A stretch of DNA of 64,000 bases from Nitrosococcus watsonii C-113. Its GTDB lineage: Bacteria; Pseudomonadota; Gammaproteobacteria; Nitrosococcales; Nitrosococcaceae. Numbering within the stretch: the first letter of the stretch is position 1; each line of letters starts with the position of its first letter. Shown here piece after piece: positions 56,744-64,000 of the stretch. Location: the NCBI RefSeq assembly GCF_000143085.1, contig NC_014315.1:186001-250000 (forward strand). Reading direction: 5' to 3'. A model generated the notes under the pieces. The model saw only the letters and a program-made list of their open reading frames with translations, had not been told where the DNA came from and did not search any database. Both the position numbers and the translations under genes were made by a program.

Positions 56744-57658
56744 ATGATAAAACAACGTACACTTAAAAATGCCATCCGTGCTACTGGGGTAGGATTGCAT
56801 ACTGGGGATATTGTCTATCTCACGTTAAGGCCGGCAGCGGTGGATACCGGTATCGTTTTCCGCAGAGTTGATTTAGATCCCCCGGTGGAAATAAAAGCCA
56901 GGGAAGAGAATGTAGGAGATACCACGCTTTCTTCCACCCTCGTCAAGGAGGGGGTGCGCATTGCTACGGTCGAGCACTTGTTATCGGCTTTTGCTGGCTT
57001 AGGTATTGACAATGCTTACGTGGATCTGAATGCTTCTGAAGTTCCTATCATGGATGGAAGCGCGGGTCCTTTTGTTTTTTTAATACAGTCTGCGGGAATA
57101 GTCCAGCAAGAGGCACCCAAGCGCTTTATCCTGATAAAAAAGACGTTGTTCATGGAGGAAGAGGATAAGTGGGCTCGTTTTGAGCCTTTTGATGGCTTCA
57201 AAGTTTCCTTTGTCATTGATTTTGATCACCCGGCATTCAAGGGTCGTCCGCAAGGGGTTGAAATTGATTTTTCTTCTACCTCCTTTGTGAAGGAGGTGAG
57301 TCGTGCGCGAACCTTTGGCTTTATGAAAGACATCGAGCGCTTGCGAGAAGCTAATCTGGCGCTAGGAGGTAGCCTGAACAACGCGGTAGTAGTGGATGAT
57401 TATCGGGTAATCAACGAAGATGGTCTGCGTTATGAGGATGAATTTGCCCGCCACAAGATTCTAGATGCCATTGGCGATCTTTACTTGCTTGGTCATACCC
57501 TCATTGGGGCCTTTAGTGGTTATAAATCGGGCCACGCCTTAAATAATAAATTACTTTGCGCGCTGATGGCGGATAAATCTGCTTGGGAAATCGTCACCTT
57601 TGAAGATGATGAGGCCACCACTCCTATTCTTTTCACCCATCCTTTAACGGCAGCATAA
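56744..57658 (+). CDS. lpxC: UDP-3-O-acyl-N-acetylglucosamine deacetylase
   Basis: Zinc hydrolase committing UDP-GlcNAc to lipid A synthesis, 304 residues. Motifs: [20 protein letters not shown] near residue 10, [17 protein letters not shown] near 74 (first zinc histidine), [13 protein letters not shown] near 187 and [16 protein letters not shown] near 235. LapB, encoded at 7281, is the known regulator of LpxC degradation in E. coli. The FtsH-recognised tail differs among species. It converges with dciA. Confidence 0.97.
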   Translation: MIKQRTLKNAIRATGVGLHTGDIVYLTLRPAAVDTGIVFRRVDLDPPVEIKAREENVGDTTLSSTLVKEGVRIATVEHLLSAFAGLGIDNAYVDLNASEVPIMDGSAGPFVFLIQSAGIVQQEAPKRFILIKKTLFMEEEDKWARFEPFDGFKVSFVIDFDHPAFKGRPQGVEIDFSSTSFVKEVSRARTFGFMKDIERLREANLALGGSLNNAVVVDDYRVINEDGLRYEDEFARHKILDAIGDLYLLGHTLIGAFSGYKSGHALNNKLLCALMADKSAWEIVTFEDDEATTPILFTHPLTAA

Positions 57659-57678
57659 AGCTGGATCATCTCAGGACC

Positions 57679-58125
57679 TTATTTCTTGGATTTTAAGGAT
57701 AAGCGTAAAAAGGCCGATTTAAGATGAGAATCTTTTATTCTTCTTGCTGTATTACGGAGTAAAGCCGCGTTTTCTTGGGAAAGGGCAGGAGGACGCTGCT
57801 CTTGGGGAAAAGATAAAATAGGAGTGGGAGGGCGCACTTTTACTACGACTCTACGAAGGTCGGGGTATTCCTGACATTGCTGTAGGTGTTTGATAATATT
57901 CGGCATATAATAGCGTAGAAGGTTAGCTTGGGCTGAGGTATCGGTATACATAATGAGGCGGTTATCCCGGATATTGGCGACTAAGCAGCGGGGCGATAGG
58001 GCTTGCGGCAGGCATTGACGAACTTCAAAGGTCAACCGTTGTAAGATTTTGGTTCGGGTAAGCAGGCGTTGCAAGTTCCCCTCGGCGGACTTGAGTACCT
58101 TGTTAATGGATGGGGTAATTCGCAT
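57679..58125 (-). CDS. dciA: DUF721 protein, DciA-like helicase loader
   Basis: A 148-residue protein with an N-terminal KH-like DUF721 domain: MRITPSINKVLKSAEGNLQR, CLPQALSPRCLVANIRDNRLIMYTDTSAQANLLRYY near residues 40-75 and IIKHLQQC. It ends with a charged tail. In bacteria without DnaC, DciA loads the replicative helicase. It lies between ftsZ-lpxC and secA, as in pseudomonads. ATG 58125 is chosen; an upstream in-frame start at 58188 overlaps the divergent gene. It is 20 bases from the lpxC stop. Confidence 0.85.
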   Translation of the reverse strand: MRITPSINKVLKSAEGNLQRLLTRTKILQRLTFEVRQCLPQALSPRCLVANIRDNRLIMYTDTSAQANLLRYYMPNIIKHLQQCQEYPDLRRVVVKVRPPTPILSFPQEQRPPALSQENAALLRNTARRIKDSHLKSAFLRLSLKSKK

Positions 58126-58165
58126 CGTCAATATTCCTAGATTGATATCAAGATATAAGGAAAAA

Positions 58166-59113
58166 ATGGACATTATCATCCTTCCCACAGCGTCAAAAAG
58201 CCGAAATTGTATCCATCTGGGTACCCGTGCTTTCTTCGTCTGCTTATTTTTAATATTAACACTCCTATTGCTAACAGTGTACGGGGCTTACCGTTTTGGT
58301 ATTAGAACCCAATTTACTGTACAGCAGGAATCGCTTGCCCAAATGCAGATACTGACCAAGGAGTGGCAGACGAGATTGGCGCAGCAGCAGGCAATGTTAG
58401 CAGCGACAACCAAGCAGGCTGAGGAAGGGCTTGGTGTCCTTGCTCAGCGGCTTGGGTATCTCCAAGCGAATGTGATTCGCCTGAATGCCTTGGGACAGCG
58501 TCTCATCGTATATGCGGATCTGGAGCAAGGAGAATTCGATTTCACTCATCCGCCCGCTATGGGCGGGCCAGAATCTCGCATAGGAGATATACCAAAGCTT
58601 AGCGATTTTTTGGCAACTATGGGGCAATTAGCACAAGAAATCACTGATCGTCAGCAGCAGCTGCGGCTACTAGAGACTATGTTGCTAGAATGGGATATGC
58701 AGCAAGCGGCTTTACCGGCGGGTCGCCCCTTGCACCAGGGTTGGCTTTCTTCTAGGTACGGGTATCGTACTGATCCCTTTAATGGTCGAAGGGAGTTTCA
58801 TAGTGGGGTTGATTTTGCCGGTAAAGCAGGCACCAAGGTTTTAGCTGTGGCTGCGGGTGTTGTAACCTGGGTAGGGAAGCGTTCGGGATACGGAAGGATG
58901 GTTGAAATTAACCATGGTAACGGTTACGTGACCCGTTATGCTCATAACCGGAAGAATTTAGTACAAGTGGGCGAGCATATTGTCAAAGGGCAAGCTATTG
59001 CTTTATTGGGGTCTAGCGGCCGCTCAACGGGACCTCATGTCCACCTCGAGGTTTTATATGGGGGGCGTACGGTAGACCCTCTCCAATTTGTCAGGGCAGT
59101 GGAAGATAGCTGA
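58166..59113 (+). CDS. Membrane-anchored M23 (LytM) metallopeptidase
   Basis: A 315-residue protein with one membrane helix (about residues 23-48), a coiled-coil region (about 55-180) and a C-terminal LytM domain. The zinc ligands are in HSGVDFAGKAGTKV near residue 212 (HxxxD) and HVHLEV near 292, and YAHNRKN lies between them. The complete zinc motif predicts an active murein endopeptidase, in contrast to LytM activators such as EnvC. ATAAGGA precedes ATG 58166; the divergent dciA starts 40 bases away, so the two share a promoter region. Confidence 0.88.
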   Translation: MDIIILPTASKSRNCIHLGTRAFFVCLFLILTLLLLTVYGAYRFGIRTQFTVQQESLAQMQILTKEWQTRLAQQQAMLAATTKQAEEGLGVLAQRLGYLQANVIRLNALGQRLIVYADLEQGEFDFTHPPAMGGPESRIGDIPKLSDFLATMGQLAQEITDRQQQLRLLETMLLEWDMQQAALPAGRPLHQGWLSSRYGYRTDPFNGRREFHSGVDFAGKAGTKVLAVAAGVVTWVGKRSGYGRMVEINHGNGYVTRYAHNRKNLVQVGEHIVKGQAIALLGSSGRSTGPHVHLEVLYGGRTVDPLQFVRAVEDS

Positions 59114-59291
59114 AGCAAGAGTTGAGCGGCGTTGTTTGTTACAATTGAGAGTTTTCAGCAGATATAAAGCAAGGCGGATTTTTGGATAATTTTCTTGCCC
59201 GAGGTTAGTTGGTTTAGTCTTAATTGTCCCTTAATATCGAGCTCAGTACCCACCTTATAACCTTAGAATCAATTCTATATCATCAACAGTT

Positions 59292-62003
59292 ATGGTCACT
59301 AATTTACTCAGCAAGGTATTTGGCAGCCGCAATGATCGCTTGTTGCGAAACATGAATAAAGTCGTGGCGCAAATTAATGCTTTAGAGCAGGAATTTACGG
59401 CGCTTAGCGATGGACAGCTACAGGCTAAAACCGACCAGTTCCGGGATCGGCTTGCCGCGGATGAAAATTTAGATGAACTCATACCTGAAGCCTTTGCTGC
59501 GGTTCGGGAAGCGGGTAAGCGGGTTCTTGGCATGCGCCATTTTGATGTCCAGCTTTTGGGTGGTATCGTGCTTCATGATGGCAAGATTGCCGAAATGCGC
59601 ACAGGGGAAGGTAAGACTTTAGTAGCCACCGCGGCTGCCTACCTTAATGCTTTGCCTGGCAAAGGGGTTCATGTGGTGACGGTGAATGACTATCTGGCCC
59701 AGCGCGATGCTCAATGGATGGGACCGCTCTACCAGTTTTTGGGACTTTCCACGGGGGTTATTGCTTCCAATATGGACCCTAGTGCCCGAAGAGACGCTTA
59801 CCTGGCGGATATTACTTACGGCACTAACAATGAGTTCGGCTTTGATTACTTGCGCGACAATATGGCGTTTAGTTTGGAGGAAAAGGTACAACGGGAACTG
59901 CACTATGCCATTGTGGATGAAGTCGACTCTATTCTGATTGACGAGGCCCGTACTCCTCTGATTATTTCCGGTGCCGCGGAACAGAGTTCCGAACTTTATC
60001 GGCAAATCAATGTCTTTATGCCCCGTTTAAAGAATCAAGAAAGGGAAGATGGGCCGGGCGATTACACGGTGGATGAGAAAGCACGCCAAGTATATTTGAC
60101 TGAAGCGGGACATGAGCACGCGGAGCAAGTTATGCTTGAGTCGGGCCTAATGCAGGAAGGTGAAAGTCTCTATGATGCCGCCAATATTGGTTTGATGCAC
60201 CATTTTAATGCGGCCTTGCGGGCCCATGTACTTTTCCATAAGGATGTTGATTATATCGTTAAGGATGATCAAGTGGTGATCGTGGATGAGTTTACGGGCC
60301 GCACCATGCCTGGCCGAAGGTGGTCGGAGGGGCTTCATCAAGCGGTGGAAGCCAAGGAGGGGGTGTCCATCCAAAGTGAGAACCAGACTTTGGCTTCTAT
60401 TACCTTCCAAAATTATTTTCGCCTCTACGAGAAATTGGCGGGAATGACCGGGACGGCGGATACTGAGGCCTATGAATTCCAACAGATTTATGGCCTAGAG
60501 GTTGTGGTTATCCCTACTCACCTTCCCATGGTCCGGGTTGACCATGGGGACCAGGTCTATTTAACTGCAGAAGAAAAGTACCAGGCTATTATTGAAGATA
60601 TCAAGGATTGCCACACCCGCGGTCAGCCTGTCCTGGTGGGGACTGCTTCCATTGAGACCTCCGAACATCTCTCGGGGCTGCTTAAAAAAGAAAAAGTTGA
60701 ACACCGAGTGCTCAATGCTAAATTTCATGAGAAGGAAGCTGAAATCATCGCTCAGGCTGGCCGGCCTGGCACGGTTACTATTGCGACTAACATGGCGGGC
60801 CGCGGTACCGACATTGTACTTGGCGGTAGCTTGGATGCGGAATTAGCGACCCTAGACGAGAATGCTGATAAGTCAAAAAAGGAAGAAGTACGGCGCCGGT
60901 GGCAAGAAGCCCATGACCAGGTTGTGGCAGCGGGAGGACTGCATATCATTGGTACTGAACGCCATGAATCACGCCGTATTGACAATCAGCTTCGAGGGCG
61001 ATCCGGGCGCCAAGGGGATCCGGGTTCCACTCGTTTTTACCTATCCCTGGAAGACAACCTGATGCGCATCTTCGCCTCGGAACGTATCTCGGGCCTGATG
61101 CAAAGGTTAGGCATGGATGAGGGGGAGGCCATTGAACATCCGTGGGTCACCCGTGCTATCGAAAATGCCCAGCGTAAAGTTGAGGGTCACAACTTCGACA
61201 TCCGCAAACAATTGCTAGAGTTTGATGATGTGGCCAATGATCAACGTACGGTGATTTATCAGCAGCGTAATGAATTGATGGCGGCAGAGGATGTTTCGGA
61301 CATGGTCCAAGGCATTCGCCAGGGCGTCATTCACTCTCTAGTTAGCCAGTACATTCCCCCGGGGAGTATTGACGAACAATGGGATATTCCGGGATTACAG
61401 GAAGGGTTGGCGAGTGAATTCGGTCTTGAGGTGGATATTGCCGGTTGGCTGGAGGCCGATGAAGGGCTCCACGAGGAGACCTTGCGGGAACGTATTATAG
61501 AAGCGATGGAAGACGCTTATGGGGAAAAAGAAACCTTGGTTGGTTCCCAAGTGATGCGTCATTTTGAGAAAGCAGCCATGCTACAGGTATTGGATTCCCA
61601 ATGGAAGGAACATCTTGCAATGATGGACCACTTACGCCAGGGTATTCATCTGCGCGGTTATGCCCAAAAGAATCCTAAACAGGAGTTCAAGCGAGAGGCT
61701 TTCGAATTATTTCAAGAGATGCTGGAGCGGATTAAGCATGATGTCATTGCGCTCCTTTCCAAGGTGCAGGTGCGTACCGAGGCTGATGTGGAGGCGGTGG
61801 AGCATCAACGCCGTGCTGCCAGCGCAGTAGAATACCAGCATGCAGCGGCAAGCGCGATGGCGGACAGTTCTGGCGAAGCAGAGTCCTCGACGGCTCCATC
61901 CAAGACGCCTTATGTCAGGGATGGCCGAAAAGTAGGTCGTAATGAGCCTTGTCCCTGCGGCTCGGGAAAGAAATACAAGCATTGCCATGGTAAATTGAAT
62001 TGA
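59292..62003 (+). CDS. secA: Protein translocase ATPase SecA
   Basis: Motor ATPase pushing unfolded proteins through SecYEG, 903 residues (E. coli 901). The phosphate loop is [14 protein letters not shown] near residue 102, [15 protein letters not shown] near 208 is the Walker B segment, and GTDIVLGG and [20 protein letters not shown] lie in the second helicase domain. The C-terminal zinc tail, [17 protein letters not shown], binds SecB. No secM-like gene precedes it in the 178-base gap. Confidence 0.98.
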   Translation: MVTNLLSKVFGSRNDRLLRNMNKVVAQINALEQEFTALSDGQLQAKTDQFRDRLAADENLDELIPEAFAAVREAGKRVLGMRHFDVQLLGGIVLHDGKIAEMRTGEGKTLVATAAAYLNALPGKGVHVVTVNDYLAQRDAQWMGPLYQFLGLSTGVIASNMDPSARRDAYLADITYGTNNEFGFDYLRDNMAFSLEEKVQRELHYAIVDEVDSILIDEARTPLIISGAAEQSSELYRQINVFMPRLKNQEREDGPGDYTVDEKARQVYLTEAGHEHAEQVMLESGLMQEGESLYDAANIGLMHHFNAALRAHVLFHKDVDYIVKDDQVVIVDEFTGRTMPGRRWSEGLHQAVEAKEGVSIQSENQTLASITFQNYFRLYEKLAGMTGTADTEAYEFQQIYGLEVVVIPTHLPMVRVDHGDQVYLTAEEKYQAIIEDIKDCHTRGQPVLVGTASIETSEHLSGLLKKEKVEHRVLNAKFHEKEAEIIAQAGRPGTVTIATNMAGRGTDIVLGGSLDAELATLDENADKSKKEEVRRRWQEAHDQVVAAGGLHIIGTERHESRRIDNQLRGRSGRQGDPGSTRFYLSLEDNLMRIFASERISGLMQRLGMDEGEAIEHPWVTRAIENAQRKVEGHNFDIRKQLLEFDDVANDQRTVIYQQRNELMAAEDVSDMVQGIRQGVIHSLVSQYIPPGSIDEQWDIPGLQEGLASEFGLEVDIAGWLEADEGLHEETLRERIIEAMEDAYGEKETLVGSQVMRHFEKAAMLQVLDSQWKEHLAMMDHLRQGIHLRGYAQKNPKQEFKREAFELFQEMLERIKHDVIALLSKVQVRTEADVEAVEHQRRAASAVEYQHAAASAMADSSGEAESSTAPSKTPYVRDGRKVGRNEPCPCGSGKKYKHCHGKLN

Positions 62004-62056
62004 AGTAATGAATTGCGTGCTGATAAAGCCATTCTTATTTGAATGCAAGGAAGCTG

Positions 62057-63274
62057 ATGGCTGCTGGCCTTGAGCACTTGCAAGCATTGCTACCGGTAGC
62101 AGGAGTTGAGCTGGGGGCGATGGCTGCGGGAATTCGCTACCGCGATCGTCCTGATTTAGCGATAATAACAGTGACTGAGGGCAGTACCTGTGCCGCTGTT
62201 TTCACTCGTAATGTCTTTTGTGCCGCACCTGTAATCGTAGCTCGTCGTCATTTAGCTGGAAACTCTCCGCGCTTTCTCTTGATTAATGCGGGCAATGCCA
62301 ATGCGGGCACCGGCATCCAGGGAATAGTAGATGCTGAGACCTGCTGCGCCACTTTGGCCGAACTGGGTGGAGTGGCTTCCACGGCGGTTCTTCCCTTTTC
62401 TACGGGAGTCATTGGTGAGCGGCTACCAGTCTCCCATATACAAGCCGTATTACCTCAAGCCTGGCAAGCGTGCTCGTCGACGGGATGGTTGGCAGCAGCA
62501 CATGCCATAATGACTACCGATACCACACCCAAAGGTACCTCCGTCCATTTTATCTATCAAGGTCACCCAGTAACCGTCACGGGTATTGCTAAAGGGTCCG
62601 GTATGATCCGACCTGATATGGCTACTATGCTGGCTTTTCTAGCGACTGATGCTCGGGTTTCTAAGGAAGTATTACAGCGTTGTCTCGCCCGAGGAGTGGC
62701 AGAGAGCTTTAATCGCATTACCGTCGATGGTGATACTTCCACGAATGACGCCTGTGTCCTTCTGGCCACGGGGCAAAGTGAGGTTTCTATCGCCACGGTT
62801 GAGGACCCGGCTTTTGCCGCCTTGCAGCAGGCAGTGAGCGAGGTATGTTTATCTTTGGCCCAGGCTATTGTTCGGGATGGAGAAGGGGCGACTAAGTTTA
62901 TTACGATCGAAGTGACTGGAGGGAGGAATATTCAAGAATGCGAGCAGGTAGCTTATACGATTGCTCAATCTCCTTTGGTCAAGACCGCCTGCTTTGCTAG
63001 CGATCCCAATTGGGGCCGGATTCTTGCTGCTATAGGGCGCAGCGGAGTGCCTGACCTTGAAATAAGAGGCGTTTCTCTTTATTTAGGTGAGGTTTGCGTG
63101 ATCCACAGGGGCGTTCCTCATCCCGAGTATACCGAAGAGCAGGGTCGAACAGTCATGGCTCAGGATGATATCACCTTAAAGGTGGAGTTAGGCAGGGGGG
63201 ATTCCCGTGTGCAAATCTGGACCTGCGATCTCTCTTTTGCCTATGTAAAAATTAATGCTGAATACCGCAGTTGA
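62057..63274 (+). CDS. argJ: Bifunctional glutamate N-acetyltransferase / ornithine acetyltransferase
   Basis: Recycles acetyl groups in arginine synthesis and can acetylate glutamate. The 405-residue precursor is cleaved at the threonine in [16 protein letters not shown] (near 179-194), and [20 protein letters not shown] near 220 and [14 protein letters not shown] near 315 are conserved. ATG 62057 follows AAGGAAG; a TTG at 62039 is a poorer start. Its place after secA matches pseudomonads. Confidence 0.95.
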   Translation: MAAGLEHLQALLPVAGVELGAMAAGIRYRDRPDLAIITVTEGSTCAAVFTRNVFCAAPVIVARRHLAGNSPRFLLINAGNANAGTGIQGIVDAETCCATLAELGGVASTAVLPFSTGVIGERLPVSHIQAVLPQAWQACSSTGWLAAAHAIMTTDTTPKGTSVHFIYQGHPVTVTGIAKGSGMIRPDMATMLAFLATDARVSKEVLQRCLARGVAESFNRITVDGDTSTNDACVLLATGQSEVSIATVEDPAFAALQQAVSEVCLSLAQAIVRDGEGATKFITIEVTGGRNIQECEQVAYTIAQSPLVKTACFASDPNWGRILAAIGRSGVPDLEIRGVSLYLGEVCVIHRGVPHPEYTEEQGRTVMAQDDITLKVELGRGDSRVQIWTCDLSFAYVKINAEYRS

Positions 63275-63316
63275 TGATCGGATAGGCATATGCTTGGGGA
63301 AGTTAGCACCATAAAT

Positions 63317-63673
63317 CTAGGAATGAGCAGACATCTTTTTCGTATCGGTGAGATAGAGTTTGTTGCCGATCAGCTTAAATGGTATCGGTTCTAAGCGAGT
63401 TCCAGGACAGGGACCAGCCAAGCAGAGGCCATCATGAAACCGGAATAAGGCCCCGTGAGTTGCACATTGGATATATTGTCCTTCCAAATCGAGGAATTGA
63501 TGAGGGAGCCAGTTGAGAGTCACTCCCGTGTGGGGACAGCGGTTTAGGTAGATCCAGAGCTGGGTAGCTTGGCGAATAACAAAAATTTCCTGCTGGTCAA
63601 GGGTAAAACCGCGGGTGCCGCACTCTGGAAGGTCTTCCAAGTGGCATAAAAATAGGGGTGAAGTCTCTGTCAT
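63317..63673 (-). CDS. Small Rieske [2Fe-2S] protein
   Basis: A 118-residue Rieske-fold protein. The cluster motifs are CPHTGVTLNW near residue 46 and CATHGALF near 70, giving two Cys and two His ligands. It has no membrane anchor, so it is a soluble ferredoxin-type protein rather than a cytochrome bc1 subunit. ATG 63673 (MTETSPLF) overlaps the stop of the upstream kinase by four bases (ATGA). Confidence 0.85.
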   Translation of the reverse strand: MTETSPLFLCHLEDLPECGTRGFTLDQQEIFVIRQATQLWIYLNRCPHTGVTLNWLPHQFLDLEGQYIQCATHGALFRFHDGLCLAGPCPGTRLEPIPFKLIGNKLYLTDTKKMSAHS

Positions 63674-64000
63674 CGTATTGATTGCTGCTGGTTTCCTAGG
63701 TCTTTGAATCCTTGCTGGCCACACTTACGGCCAGCCAGTTGGCACGCCAAAGCAAGACTTTCAGACAGAGAGTGGTTGCGCAGACGGGCATCAAGAAACC
63801 CCGCGTTGAAAGTATCTCCCGCGCCCAGGGTATCTACTACTTGGGGTGGAAAAAAAGCTGGTGCGTGTTTTATCTCCCCTCCATCACCAAGAGCGTAGGC
63901 TCCCTCCTTGCCCCAAGCGCAGACTTTCTCAGTATGGGGCAGGGATGAGTGTAATTCCTGGAGAAAGGTTTGAGCCTCTGCGTAGCCGTGGTAAGCTGCA
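63670..64000 (-). CDS. PfkB-family carbohydrate kinase, 5' end outside window
   Basis: The minus-strand frame is open from the window edge to a TGA at 63670-63672 and gives 109 C-terminal residues. The ATP/catalytic PfkB signature VVDTLGAGDTFNAGFLDARL is present, with the catalytic aspartate in GAGD, preceded by AWGKEGAYALGDGG. This fits a ribokinase-type kinase such as a ketohexokinase; the sugar is unknown. Its stop overlaps the start of the Rieske gene, so the two are coupled. Confidence 0.85.
   Translation of the reverse strand, partial: AAYHGYAEAQTFLQELHSSLPHTEKVCAWGKEGAYALGDGGEIKHAPAFFPPQVVDTLGAGDTFNAGFLDARLRNHSLSESLALACQLAGRKCGQQGFKDLGNQQQSIR

Noticed and set aside
59114-59291. secM-like leader gene upstream of secA
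   Set aside because: No frame with an arrest-type end or signal peptide was found in the 178-base gap.

Overview
The window reads as chromosomal DNA of a gammaproteobacterium. The gene orders aroA-cmk-rpsA-ihfB-lapA-lapB and mraZ to ftsZ-lpxC-dciA-secA-argJ are typical of that class, and a complete urease cluster with a urea transporter fits an ammonia oxidiser such as Nitrosococcus (Chromatiales). The genus is inferred from gene content and protein style, not from a database match.

Layout. 1-11224 is housekeeping: aroA (5' end outside the window), a HAD phosphatase, cmk, rpsA, ihfB, an Mth938-fold protein, rpoS and fdxA on the minus strand, lapA-lapB, an ArsC-like protein, a WrbA-like flavoprotein, and birA-coaX. 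A tRNA-Thr(UGU) is followed by a PerM-type transporter, a rhodanese, a CpdA-type phosphodiesterase and a Nudix hydrolase. A tRNA-Arg(ACG) at 15038-15114 marks the edge of an apparent island (about 15115-23840). The island holds decayed ORFs, a type I restriction-modification operon (hsdM-hsdS-zeta-like kinase-small basic protein-hsdR) and the C-terminal remnant of a P4-type integrase. 23879-26459 is accessory: an unknown pair of membrane proteins, an Asp-rich repeat lipoprotein and a small metallothionein gene.

26829-38355 looks like a urea and nickel module: urea transporter, ureDABCEFG, the HupE/UreJ permease, a terminator, an outer-membrane porin, a TonB-dependent receptor whose start is split by a frameshift in a run of ten T, and a cation diffusion facilitator. 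The transporter, porin and receptor could bring in urea and metal, UreE/F/G/D load nickel into UreABC, and the resulting ammonia would feed oxidation in a nitrifier.

38406-62003 holds rnpB and then the division and cell-wall (dcw) cluster from mraZ to ftsZ, lpxC, dciA (reverse), a LytM-type peptidase and secA. Its start shows a clear promoter followed by three TGGG boxes at 10-bp spacing, the signature of MraZ autoregulation. Most dcw genes overlap or nearly touch, so they are probably co-transcribed and translationally coupled. The window ends with argJ and, on the minus strand, a PfkB-family kinase (5' end outside the window) overlapping a small Rieske protein.

The best candidates for something new are the kinase/small-protein pair inside the hsd operon, the T10 frameshift in the TonB receptor, the in-frame palindrome in hsdM, the PDVDV-repeat lipoprotein next to a metallothionein, and the unknown membrane protein at 24154-25350. 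No CRISPR array or complete insertion sequence was seen.
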